Source of the DNA: Gautieria morchelliformis
Lineage: Eukaryota; Basidiomycota; Agaricomycetes; Gomphales; Gomphaceae
Reading direction: 5' to 3'
Length of the DNA stretch: 64,000 bases
Assembly (NCBI GenBank): GCA_015179125.1
Contig: WHVA01000051.1
Coordinates: 1 to 64,000 of the forward strand
In this document: piece by piece, positions 11,041 to 21,834 of the stretch
How positions within the stretch are numbered: the first letter of the stretch is position 1
Layout: each line of letters begins with the position of its first letter
Program-made: the position numbers and the translations under genes
Notes under the pieces: model-generated
What the model was told of the DNA's origin: nothing
Database searches by the model: none
Seen by the model: the letters and a program-made list of their open reading frames with translations, nothing else

Positions 11041-11560
11041 CCTGTGCTGAAACAATAGCCAAAGAGTCATCCCTTACACGCAGAGGGAAAACCTTGGTAA
11101 GCAAATGGTGTAAAACACTTGCAAAGCAGAGGAAGAGCCAATAGCCAATGACAGGAGGGCATACGAAGGACTCTGTCAGTTGGCAGCCAATACCATTTGA
11201 TAGACAACATCACATGCCACCAAAACAGATGAAAACATATGCAAACCCTGCTACACCCAATCACAGGAATGCTGAGTAATGCTTGTCTGACACAATAGCC
11301 AATGAAAGGGCAGCAATCCAAAGTCTCACAATGTCACATGGGTGGAAAACACGGTAAACCACTGACAAAGCAATGCAAAGCCACCAAAAGAGAGGAAAAT
11401 GTATGCAAACCCCTGCTACACCCAATCACAGGAATGCTGAGTAATGCTTGTCTGACATGAGAGCCAATCAAAGGGCAACAATTCAATCACATGGGTGGAA
11501 AACACAGTAACACACTGGCAAACAGCAACCCACCTCATTTGTACCCAAAGAATCTTTGAG
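11041..11560. repeat. CCAAT-rich direct repeats, block 1
   Basis: About 180-base units recur here and at 14680-15215. They share words such as GAGGGAAAACCTTGG, CACCCAATCACAGGAATGCTG, AGCCAATGAAAGGGC and CACATGGGTGGAAAACAC. Each unit carries several CCAAT boxes. The two blocks bracket the captured-exon tract and may be Helitron subterminal repeats. Confidence 0.8.
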
Positions 11561-11621
11561 AGAACAATGGATGCCTCTGGATTGCACGAGCGGCCCCCGT
11601 GCGCACCCTTACTCTTCCCCT

Positions 11622-12825
11622 TTACCCACTCAAACCTGACATCCCACCCACCAGCCCCCTGCCTATGGAGATGGAGGGCACGGCACTGGCGGGGCTGGTC
11701 TCCTTCTTGCGGAAGAGCTTGCCGAAGAGTTTCTTTGGGCCGGCGGGCGTGGGCGTGGGTTGGGCGGTGGCGGTAGGGGTGCGTGCGGGTATGGCGGGGG
11801 CGGGATGGGGGGTGCAGGAGTGGTCAGAGGTGAAGGACAGCCGGGAGGAGCCCGGGGACTGCGAGGGGTCTGGCGTGCACGTGTGGTACCCGTCAGGCAC
11901 GTGCGGCGTGAGTGACGTGCGCGAGCCACTCCGGTGGTGCCTGCTGCATCCAGCGCCCCCACACCACCCGCCGCCGTGCGCGCGCCCGGCGTGCTATCCT
12001 TGTCGAACCACACCTGCATGGGCTCAAGCAGCGCGAGGTGCATGCCCTCGAGTGCGCGCTTATGAAAGCAGGCGACGTGCGCATCGGTGCCAGCGTCGAC
12101 GACGGCGTTGGGGCGCACGTTGTGCCTGTTGAGATTGTAGAGCGGGATGATCATGCGGCGGCGGGATGCGGCGGAGGCGGTGGACGCGAAGGACATGACG
12201 GAGCCAGACGCGCCCGCGGAGGACGGGTAGAAGGTGGAGGAGTCGGAGCGGGTTGAGGACGTGCGGCGGAGGGCGTGGTCGGAGTCTGAGGTGGGGGACG
12301 ACGGTGGGTGGGGCGCAGCGTCATGGCCTTGGGTTAGATCTACAGAGAAGCGTGGACCAAAGGTGGCTGTCAATGAGGACGCCGTGCCCGGGCGGTCGCG
12401 CGACGGGTGGGCGGGGACGAGCTGGAGCTGGACGTGGAGCAGGTGGTTCGACTTTGCGGGGGGTGGGCGGACGACGATAAAGGTCTAATCTGATATGTGA
12501 GATCATTGAGTGAAGGCACACAGAAATAAACTTGCCTCCTTGGAAGAGAGCTGTTTTTCTTGTGCTTCTTGTTCGAGTCTTCGGACGGTTTGGGGGCGTC
12601 GTTGAGCACCTGCTGGCCAGGCAAGTCGTCTGCGAGCTTGTCGAGTTTCTCGGCGAGTGCAGATGGCAGGAAGGATGAGAGTGTGGAGAGCATGTGGGTA
12701 TAGTGAGGACCGCCATCGGGGAAGAGGAAAGAGGAGTCAGCCAATGACGCAGGCTCGTGACTGGAAAGGTATACATAAGTGCTGTGACGTCCACCTGAGT
12801 ATAAGGAGCTACGGGGATATACCAA
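11622..12825 (-). pseudogene. Captured fragment of an unnamed basidiomycete protein gene
   Basis: Exon 1 (to about 12538) includes SSFLPSALAEKLDKLADDLPGQQ and a basic linker. An intron with donor GTTTAT and acceptor CAGATTAG follows. Exon 2 reads FIVVRPPPAKSNHLLHVQLQ, then a Ser-rich stretch, then IIPLYNLNRHNV..AVVDAGTDA..FHKRALEG..LALLEPMQVW. A frame change follows, and the C-terminal part (AGPKKLFGKLFRKKE) ends at a stop at 11622. The pattern is that of a conserved fungal protein of unknown function. The 5' end is missing and the frameshift indicates decay. It lies on the same strand as, and just downstream of, the RRP45 fragment. Confidence 0.6.
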
Positions 12826-13090
12826 TGTAATCCCAGAAAAAAACTTGTTGGGTTGGGGATCCGATTAAATGGAGAGAAATATGAATGGATGTGCAATCCC
12901 CGAAAAAAAAAAAGACAGGAAAAAATGAGGGCCGCACCCTATCGTTGCAGGGATCTGTCATACAGGATTACATGGACAGACAGGATTACTCACAATGGTG
13001 TGCGTGGACGAGGATGACAGGACAATACAACGGTGGGCGCAAGTAACCCGATTTATCGGTAGAGGCTATGAATGCATGAGTAATCCCTGA

Positions 13091-13420
13091 AACGGTGACT
13101 TTGTCCCCTACGACCTTAACCTCAGGGCGGCGGAAGTGCTTGAATGCCGTAATACCCACAAAGCACGCACAGTCCAGGATATTCCCTGCATCTGCGAGGA
13201 AGTGGAAAGTCAGCGGGAGATGCCACACCTGTCCGAGCACACACATTCTTTCAGCAATCACTACGTCAAATTAACATGAACAAACGGCGAGGCAGATGTA
13301 CGCACTGTCCGGCAAGGATGCACAGGGACTCCTCGTCCACGGCGTCGCATTGGCTGAGCAATTTATCCAGCAGTTGTGTGGAGAGGACCTCCTCTGAAAG
13401 CCTTTCAGCTTGCTTCAGGG
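13091..13420 (-). pseudogene. RRP45: Captured RRP45 (exosome PH-ring subunit) fragment
   Basis: RRP45/EXOSC9 is a non-catalytic RNase PH-like ring subunit of the RNA exosome. The minus strand reads ERLSEEVL...DKLLSQCDAVDEESLCILAG, then an intron (GTACAT...GACAG), then VWHLPLTFHFLADAGNILD and CACFVGITAFKHFRRPEV, ending at VVGDKVTV. These are hallmark RRP45 segments, in order and with an intron retained, so capture was at DNA level. Both the N-terminal half and the C-terminal part are missing. Immediately upstream the frame continues into CHL1-derived sequence. Confidence 0.8.
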
Positions 13421-13529
13421 AAACAGTATTAGACTTGCATAGTCGTTTTGATGCCGGATCGCGCGACCTAGATATATCAGGAAAAAAAAGGTCAGGAAGA
13501 GAATACGTCGAGGATGGAGTGACTGTACT

Positions 13530-13912
13530 GATGGACTGATTCACACTCTTCATGCAGAGGTTCCCATACAGCTTGGCACCCGCATCCTTTGCACCCGGCA
13601 GACGGGGAAGCTTGAGTTTTTTCTCGAGCTTGGTGATGTAACGCATACGTTCCCTGAGTTCTATCGAGGTGAGGGAGGGAAGGGGAGGCCCACGACGACA
13701 ATGGCCCGCACGAGGGTGTCAGAGAAGTTAATACCTTCAGAGAGTTTAGCGCCAATGACGGCGAGCAAGAGAGCACCACCCTTTCTCGTGGAGGCTGAGG
13801 GCTGGGGTGACTAGGTGAGGAAGGAGATTGTAATATATGAAGGGAGAAGGGGACCTACCACTGATGAGATGGCAAGAGCGTATTGGCAGAGGACATTTTC
13901 GACATCGCTTGG
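13530..13912 (-). pseudogene. CHL1: Captured CHL1/DDX11 helicase fragment
   Basis: CHL1 is an iron-sulfur superfamily 2 DNA helicase for sister-chromatid cohesion. The fragment covers the region before motif V to motif VI: SDVENVLCQYALAIS, an intron (GTAGGTCC...CCCCAG), then [33 protein letters not shown] and ELRERMRYITKLEKKL. It ends at AKLYGNLCMKSVNQSI, where native CHL1 would continue with the Arg-finger motif GRAIRH. That Arg motif is absent. A one-base frameshift lies near 13673. Its 5' side is fused in frame to a HAMP-domain exon. Confidence 0.8.
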
Positions 13913-14278
13913 CCCACCCACGTTGGGAACAGAGGCCTGAGTGCCCAACCGACCTTCCGTCGCAACCTGGCGTGCCACCCTTTAAGACATTCCAAACATT
14001 AGTGACTCCCTTAGACACACCGCTGCAAACCGTACCCACCTAGTAACCTCGTCCACAAATACACTCAAACATTCCGTCATGCCGTTCACAGTTTCCTAGG
14101 CGGTTATAATTCAGCTTGGACCCGACGAAAACTCAGCATTTTCATCAAGTAAAGAGCTTCGCACCTTGAGATCCAGTATGTGGCCCTTCACATCGACCTC
14201 AATCTTCTTGCTCAAGTCACCTTGCGCAACAGATTTGGTCACCTCTGCAATGGAGCGCACTTGATTGGTTAGGTTCAT
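13913..14278 (-). pseudogene. Captured HAMP-repeat (Nik1-type) histidine kinase fragment
   Basis: Group III hybrid histidine kinases sense osmotic stress through tandem HAMP repeats. Three exon pieces are readable: AMNLTNQVRSIAEVTKSVAQ and GDLSKKIEVDVKGHILDLK; then, after an intron (GTGCGAAG...CCTAG), ETVNGMTECLSVFVDEVTR; then, after a second intron (GTGGGTAC...TTAAAG), VARQVATEGRLGTQASVPNVGG. The piece equals a bit more than one HAMP repeat; kinase and receiver domains are absent. The last exon runs without a break into CHL1 sequence at about 13912. The middle exon and second intron recur at 23.57-23.72 kb. Confidence 0.8.
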
Positions 14279-14640
14279 GGCCTACATATAATGTGGGAAT
14301 CCAAGTGATCAACGAAGTGCTACAAAGTGAGATGCACTGGCACGATATCAGAGAGATCCGCTTAGAAGAAACTTACCTTATCTCGAACTCAGCGTGCGGC
14401 GGTAAACACCTGCTGATACTGGCAGACGGTGGCCCTGTCATCGTAGTCGCTCACGCGATGCAGGAGACCCAGGGAGCAAGGAGAAATACCCAGCCAGACG
14501 TTCGTCGCATCTAAGAACGGAGCGCAATGGAAGACGTGAAATAGGAGCGGACATAAAGGGCGGGCTTAGAGAAGCAAAACAGACGCACCAAACGTAATCA
14601 CGGGAGAGAGGAAACCACGGATATCGATAAGTAAATCGTA
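14279..14640 (-). other. Possible further captured exon, unidentified
   Basis: Upstream of the HAMP piece on the minus strand a donor (AAG|GTAAGTTTC near 14380) closes an open stretch containing SDYDDRATVCQYQQVFTAA. The family is not recognised. If real, it is the first exon fragment of the captured series. Confidence 0.3.
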
Positions 14641-14679
14641 GCACACGTCACTGACTGCTGATCGATGATGGTAGTGAGC

Positions 14680-15215
14680 CCGTGCACGCAGAGGGAAAAC
14701 CTTGGCAAGCAAATGGTGCAACACACACGCAAGTGGTGATTGATGATGGTAGTGAGCCCATGCACACAGAGGGAAAACCTTGGCAAGCAAATGCAACACA
14801 CACGCAAAGCAGAGGAAGAGCCAATAGCCAATCACAGGAGGGCACACAAAGGACAGTGTCAGTTCTCAGCCAATAACATTAGACAGGCAACATCACATGC
14901 CACCAAAACAGATGAAAACATATGCAAACCCCTGCTACACCCAATCACAGGAAGGCTGAGTAACACTTGTCTGACACGATAGCCAATGAAAGGCCAACAA
15001 TCCAACGTCTCACAATGTCACATGGGTGGAAAACACGGTAAACCACTGGCAAAGCAATCCAATGCCATCAAAACATAGGAAAACATATGCAAACCTCTGC
15101 GACACCCAATCACACGAATGCTGGGTAATGCTTGTCTGACATGATAGCCAATGAAAGGGCTACAATCCAATGTCTCACAATGTCACATGGGAAAACACTG
15201 GCAAAGCAATGCAAA
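14680..15215. repeat. CCAAT-rich direct repeats, block 2
   Basis: Same repeat family as 11041-11560, with the local direct repeat GAGGGAAAACCTTGGCAAGC at 14690 and 14769. CCAAT occurs singly or as AGCCAATAGCCAATC pairs several times. The block lies between the captured exons and the Helitron 3' hairpin. Confidence 0.8.
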
Positions 15216-15249
15216 CGAAATGGTGTCGTATGCTTAATAGAAGACAAGC

Positions 15250-15274
15250 CTCGCCTACGCTTCGCTTCGGCGAG
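15250..15274 (-). other. Helitron 3' terminal hairpin
   Basis: CTCGCC and GGCGAG flank a 13-base loop (TACGCTTCGCTTC), only about 20 bases beyond the helicase stop codon on the minus strand, then GGCTTGT. A hairpin close to the 3' end is typical of Helitrons. The terminal CTRR motif is not clear here (CTTG is read instead), so the exact end is uncertain. Confidence 0.65.
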
Positions 15275-15295
15275 TCTTTAGCGGATGTGGGAGAG

Positions 15296-18200
15296 TTAGA
15301 GGACAATTTCATTGTAGACGATGTTTTGTGTCTGTAGTTCATGTAAAGGAAAACGTACTCGAATGTCCAGTCTATGTCGAACCCGTGATAAAGCAGTGTA
15401 AAGTTGCCCATGGCTAAATACGGGGGTTGTCAGGTCTATGGCAACACGATCCAGGGTAAGACCTTGACAGCTGTTGAAAGTGGTTGCATATGCGGGACAT
15501 AAAGGAAATTGCTTGCGAAGAAGAGTGTGGCCAGTGGAGGGCAATAAAGAAGAGAAGGTGATACGGGAAGGAGGATGTTCTCTTTATCAGCACAATTAAG
15601 TCCAGCGTGGACACGGAGGGAGTTAACAGTGATGAGCTTTGTTCCCAATTGAGTGATGACTAATCTGCAGTTTTTGACCAAGCCATGGCCAATTGACAAA
15701 TTACACATCAAGCGGTAAATTCCTCCAAGTCTGATAGATAGCATATGAGAAGGCAGTCCAGGTGGTATTTGGTGGGCTACATAGTCAAGGATGCCTTGAG
15801 GTGAGAGGAGGTTAACATCATCAGTCTCCTTGATAGAGTCTGCTGCAGTGTAGATTTTTTCCAAAGTGTTCAGCCTGTGAAGGCATATGGAGTTATACAT
15901 GTCACATTGAGAGTTCGTTGGTGCAAGAATTGAACGGGTCAGGCATTGAGTGGGGTCTGACAAAACCTCAGGTGGAAATACAAAGTCAACAGCATCTGTA
16001 GTAGATATGATACGTTGAATCATGTCCAAATAAACATTGCCAGAAGGGCCGTTGCCAATGTCATCAATAGCAGAGGCAAATCCAGGGTCCATTGCGTGAC
16101 GCACTGGAGTAGTCAAGGAACGGACTTGGAACTCATTCCAGAGGGGAGAGCTGTGAATGGATGCATCAATGACATCCATTTTGGAACCTTTTCGCACAAC
16201 AGGACATGTTTGATGGAAGTCACCTAAGAGGATGATAATCTTTCCTCCAAATGGCATGTCATTCTGCATGATGCGTTGTAGAGTTTCATTGACACACGCG
16301 AGAACTGCACGATTAGCCATAGGAGCTTCATCCCAGATAATGATAGAGGCTTCTTTGAGTAGTTGTCCTCGTGGGTCATCAGGGTCAATAGGCGATAGTA
16401 AGAACTCAGATGCATCATTGACAGGTACCTGCAACCAAATGTGTAAGTCCTCAAAGCAGTGTAATGGAATCAAAATTATATACTCTAAAAGCAGCGTGCG
16501 TGGTTCTACCTCCAGGGTAAACTTGTGCAGCAAATGCAGAAGTTGCAGTGGGCAGAACAATCTCACGTAGGTGACGACGTGAGTCGCAGATGGTGTTTGT
16601 AAGAAATGTTTTGCCACGGCCAGCTGGTCCATCAACACATAATTGCAGTGGAGATTTAGAGTTAGCCGCTTGTTCAATTTCAGAAAAGATTGCTTCTTGT
16701 TCATCCGTGAAAGATGCATGACATATTTGACTCCGATGATGCAGCAAAGGGATGTTTGCTGACCATTGCCGTAACTCATGTTCAATTTCTGTTCCACGTA
16801 GATGTGGTTCAGGTAATCCAAAGTCCGACAATTGACGTCCATGTTCATCCAAGCTTTTTGATATTTCTGTCAGAGCAGCTGTCTGTGCTAAGTCAACATT
16901 ACCACCTTGTTGGTGGAGGAAGTCTTGTGATAATTCATGTCCGAATGAGTGCCATGTGTTAATTGGTAGAGGGCAACAGTCATTAGTAAGGAGATGGACA
17001 AATAATTGGCGAATTTGCCGTGGAGTGTTTAGAGTTTGAATGGCCTCAGAGATGCATGAGTCTCCTTCTGATTTATCAGCAAATAAACCGTGATTTAGAG
17101 CTGATTCTTGAAATGTAGGCAGTAAGTGGCCCTGGATGGTACGCAAGTCATCAAAGGATATAGCTGGGAGGTGTAATAAAAGGGAGCGGATATAGAAACG
17201 TTCTCCTTCAGATGGCCAGATGGGTTGTAGTCTTGTGATATGGGGCTTGTTTGGTTTACGAAGAATGACATGCATCATAGGTTGGCCGAGGACGTTGGGT
17301 TTTTCCATGTAGTACCGGGAGTTGTTTTGATTATCCCAGTTGAATTTTTGAAGACGAAAAAGGCGATAGTAGTCTGTGTAAGTGAGGTTGGCAAAACTTT
17401 GTTCAACATTGTTGTCGTCATGAAAAGACACATAGGGACGTGAAAAATAATGGTCAAGCTTGGACATGGAGCTGGAAGGTTGTGAGGATCGATCGTATTG
17501 ATGATAACATGTTGAATCAGGGGTGTGTATGGGAAGAGCTGTAACAGCAGGTTCTTTGCTTGTTATGTGAAATCCCAAAATTCTCCATGCAGCTTCCCCT
17601 GCTGACAAATAACGCGCATCCCAAAACTCAGCAATTTCATCAACTGATGAATCAGAGGAGTCTCTCAAATGTACCCATGTGCGATCAGGACCTACATCTG
17701 TTTAGAAAAGCTTGAAAGAATACACTAGGAACTTACCTTTGTGTATGTATTTAAAAATATATTGAAATAAATGACCTGTACTTGCAGCTTCAAAGTTGAT
17801 GTGGCATCGATATTTCCGGATTAATGGAAGGCAATGAGGAACCACCATCTCATCTCCAGGCATATGACGTCGATACAATACCCAGCCTTCATCATCAAAG
17901 GTTGTATTTTCCTGAAGTTGGCATGGATAGTTGAACCTGCAAGTGCGAAGTCCATTATTTTCACGCTGACAGTAACGTGATGCAGGCCGGTTGCGAGGAG
18001 GATGATGGTGGAGCATATGAGTTCTAATGAGAGCAGCATCTTCATCATTAGAGGGAATTTCTGCGGAAATGACTTTGTTGATGTCATCAGGTGTGATGCA
18101 CTCGGATTGAAATTTGATGAGAATGTGACAATGGGGTAACCCGCGTTTTTGAAACTCAATGCAGTATATCAAATATAATTGCCGACCTGCATTTGGAAAC

Positions 18201-19470
18201 ATTGATGATAATGTTGACAGAAAATGACCCAATTTCCGCTTGAATACTCGACAAACTATTAAAGGTGCATCTTCAAATCCTTGCCCAGGACGCAACTGCT
18301 GGGATATTTCAGGCCATTGAGGATTGCATGTCATAGTGATAAAGAATGTAGGCGGTCCATATGTCGCAGCTAGGGCAAGAGCATCTGCAATCTGTTCGGA
18401 GGCCCATTTTCTTGAACCAAGAAAAGATGCAGGTAAGTAGATGTTATTAGTAGATGAACCCCGATCTTGAGAGGCTTTTTGTTGATTGTGACGGATGTAG
18501 TTCAGTCTACATTCTAGGTCGCGAGTGAACATATCGACAATATATTCATTGCATAGACGGCCAAAGAGTTGAAACCGAGGTTCACGAAGGAGTGTGCCAC
18601 GGTAGTACCACATCTGTGTAGAGACACTCTCTGTGTCAGCATCAGATGCAGAAACACCCAAGCCTTCATTTACACCCCAGCCTAGAGTGCCATGTGGGAA
18701 AAACAGGGGATATACCAATGGTTCCCAGAGATGGCTAATGGTGGGGATAGATTGATTATGTCCATCGGTCTTGGCAACTGTGAGAGACCGTGAATGGACA
18801 TCAGATTGGGTAGTGTTGCGAAAAGACATAATAGCAGCAATCTAAACGGCTGTAAGTATAAGTATGACGTGTGTCTTAGAAGCTATCACCTCATTTGAAG
18901 GCGATGATTCTTTGAGGATGATGGATGCTTCAGGATAAATAGATGGTTGAATGGACGACAGTTGGCGCAATGCATGAACAAACGGATTAACCCGTAGCAA
19001 TGCATCATGCATTGCAATCGTCCAGACGCATGGTAACGAATGAAACCAATTTTGATGAGGGGCTTGAGAGGCTAGAAAGCCATCGTATAATAACCATTGT
19101 ATAGCAGAGTTCTGATGTTTTGGTCGTAGGCGGTGATAAAGTCGACCTTGAACAGAGAAAAAACCAGGAGGTCCATGTAGTCCAGGGAAGTCTGATGTAG
19201 ATTCCAAAGAAGCAAAAGAGTAGATCAAGTTTAAAACACGCGATGAAGATGAAATGTTGGGGTCATGGGTGAATACATTGAACTCTTCAGGCAACGGAGG
19301 AAGTGGCTTAATGTCATGCAGTCGTTTTCCTCGATCCCCACAACAAAATCCTGCTCGTTCACCTGTCAAAAGGACTAAGTGACAATAAGGGCATTCATGT
19401 ATCCGTCCTCCACGGTTTTGCCCCCATACACAACTGGGTTGATGACATATTGCCGATAGCCCATGTGATT
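15296..19470 (-). CDS. Helitron Rep/helicase transposase (one frameshift)
   Basis: Rolling-circle transposase with a cysteine-rich N-terminus ([19 protein letters not shown], about 19390-19340), a HUH Rep domain ([13 protein letters not shown] near 18130), two catalytic tyrosines (YIFKYIHK near 17750) and a Pif1-like helicase. The helicase shows Walker A GPAGRGKT near 16620, Walker B WDEAPM near 16330 and [11 protein letters not shown] near 15385. Three introns fit the reading frame: 18842-18889, 17698-17736 and 16429-16483. About 1,350 residues result. The only clear damage is a one-base loss near 15570 before the last 80 codons. The start is uncertain; the cysteine region opens near 19470 and could extend further. 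Confidence 0.88.
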
Positions 19471-19499
19471 GTAGAAGAGAAAGCCATGTTATTGTAGAT

Positions 19500-21100
19500 A
19501 GGAGTTGGATGTGACCAGATTAAAAGATTGTTTGTTGTAGTTATGGACAATCACCCCGTGTTCATCGGGATCTGTGAAGAATAGATGTAAACGTGTAATG
19601 AATCTCCCCTTGTCGAATAAGAACACGTGAAGCTGTATGAAAAGGTCAGGTAAACCTCATTGGCTGAAAGAAGACGTACATGAATGGGTCCTCTCCGTTG
19701 GAATTCCGCGTATATTTCAAAGGTCATGAAGATGTTAAGATTGCGAACTGCTAATGGGAACACGATCATTATATAAAATCTCGACACGGCCCATGTCGAT
19801 TACTCATCTAAGAATGCCGTACAGGCGAATGGCTCAGCGGACCATCTGAATGATAAGGTTCATCAACTAAAACTTGCCAGAGATCGCGCTCCTATCTTGG
19901 GATGAGACAACGTCGTCACTCCGATAAAGTCTGAGGGTAAGGATGTGATGTCTTAAAGAAAGGGTTGCAGTTTATACGGTGTTGTCTCAGAATTAGTAAC
20001 CGGACATGGCCCCATGTAATCTTCGCGTCCTATGGGAGAAGTTATTGGTTTTACGCGTCATCGCCCTCTTTCTAACCCAAGCCGGTCCATCCGGCGCAGC
20101 AAATTAGAAAACCCCTGCATACCTATGTGAGGTCTAGCAGAGGCTTGGATTTAAACCTGCTCTGTCTTGGGAAGAAAGAACCGAAATGTATAGAACGGTG
20201 TCAGGTCTGAACGTTTTGTGATTTTCGATTTCATGTCAAGCAACCTGTCTGTAAGGCACACAGATGACGACGCCAGCTTACCTGCTACTGTGAGACCTGG
20301 CAGAGCTTCAGCCATTGCGCCGAGTCAATGTTTAGGGTGAAATGTTACAGTCCGGCGCAGCTACCTCATGCTGTGGGAAGGCCCATGTCCTGTTTTGGGG
20401 CCTGCCTAAAAAGAAGCTGTGACAGTCGAGCCCATGCAGTGGTTCACGCGCGAGGCAAGGTGGTTCACACAGACGATATTGGAGGCATCCAGAGCAACTT
20501 TAACATACAGTTTGTACTTGGACCTCGAAGCCTGGGCTACATATCCACCAGGAAGGAATTGTCGTCTCCATCACAGCTATGTAACAGAAGAGACGGACGC
20601 TCTGAGACAGCTTCTTGCCGTGCCTAGGTATCAGCCACGGTGACCAGATGCAGTATATTTTCCTGGTTAGCTGGCCATTAATTTCCTAGGCGCGCAGTGT
20701 TCGAATAGTAATTCATCCGTAGGCAAGGGATCTGCATGGCTGTTTGTTCTGTGCTCGCATCCAAGACATACCCACAACTGATACCTGCACGGGATGCCCG
20801 GTAGGGTGAGAGCCAGACGACACATGGTTTCTGCGTCGATGTGTTCTTGAAATGAGTGATGCTTCCTGATTTCCTTATGGTATTTACTAATGGTTTTCCT
20901 AGTCTGATGTCACCTGTAACCATCAGTCAATGCACTGAGGTGTAGGTGTCATCCAGGCTATCACATCCTCCTGGTCAGTTCTTTCCACATAAATCTGCTG
21001 AGAATACACACGCATGCCATCCTCAAGAAGTATCACAGACAATAATAAATTTACAAATCTGCAGAGAATACACATGGATGTCAAAAATACATGTAAACAC
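19500..21100. other. Helitron 5' flank and unassigned sequence
   Basis: No recognised gene. The 5' end of the Helitron (TC after A on the minus strand) must lie here or further right, but cannot be fixed without another copy. Overlapping plus-strand open stretches around 20.33-20.64 kb have no recognised motif. Confidence 0.4.
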
Positions 21101-21123
21101 TAAGACAAAATATGTTAAGGCGT

Positions 21124-21834
21124 CTACATCGCACGACGCTTACCACTCCTAGTCATCAAATTGGAGGAATCATCAGCCACAGATGCCATAGTTTCCTTTG
21201 AGGGGCTGTACGTGGCAGGCACGCTGGTGTCATCCCTCTGATTGACATCATCTGCCCTATATTCATCAACAGGTGCAGCTGCGAATTTCCTGCGACGGCG
21301 ACTGCCTTTATCACCCCTGTCTGGACCACCTCCCCCCCTCCCAGCAATTGTTCCAGACCCAAGGCTCAAAGCAACATGATCCACAACAATGGACAGGTTC
21401 CCCTGCTCATTAACATCCTTCAGCAACCCATACACATAAATCACAGTGTTTATGTTAGGAGCTGGGGTGCGACTCCAACAAACAGAGTTGCCATGATAAA
21501 TACAACTGGTCACCCAAAAGTGAACACTGACACCACAAAAAAAAAACAGATAAGACACGAACCCCAACATGAACGACTTTGTGCCATCTCGAACATAGTC
21601 AGAGACAGCCAAGTTAAAAAAGCGCGTCTTAGAATTTGCTCCATACTCCGCATTATTGATCACAGCCCCCACCCCCCAAATGGCCACAGACGTGTCATCT
21701 AGAATGTTATCTTCATAATTGTCGGCCTTTTGATCTCCAGGATATGGTACAATAGATAACACATCCATCAAAACCTTGGAAGATGGGGGGGCGAAGATGC
21801 GGCCGACAACACGGGCAACAGTGTTATCTGGCAA
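21124..21834 (-). CDS. Repeat-associated OB-fold-like hypothetical protein
   Basis: Open for 236 codons. Segments such as LSIVPYPGD, EDNILDDTSVAIWGVGAV, RFFNLAVSDYVRDGTKS and INTVIYVYGLLKDVN alternate beta-strand-like and loop regions. A glycine-rich linker and a basic tail (GSRRRRKFAAAP) follow. The layout resembles a family of hypothetical proteins common in repeat-rich basidiomycete genomes and recalls OB-fold single-strand DNA-binding proteins. A 36-base intron (GTTCGTGT...GTCAG, about 21530) would remove a hydrophobic stretch and is multiple-of-three, so the frame is open either way. Near a Helitron, an accessory single-strand binding role is possible but unproven. Confidence 0.45.
   Translation of the reverse strand: MPDNTVARVVGRIFAPPSSKVLMDVLSIVPYPGDQKADNYEDNILDDTSVAIWGVGAVINNAEYGANSKTRFFNLAVSDYVRDGTKSFMLGFVSYLFFFCGVSVHFWVTSCIYHGNSVCWSRTPAPNINTVIYVYGLLKDVNEQGNLSIVVDHVALSLGSGTIAGRGGGGPDRGDKGSRRRRKFAAAPVDEYRADDVNQRDDTSVPATYSPSKETMASVADDSSNLMTRSGKRRAM

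Noticed and set aside
11599-12488. Plus-strand GC-rich frames (177, 114 and 84 codons)
   Set aside because: They are opposite the captured gene fragment, which has recognisable protein text and an intron on the minus strand.
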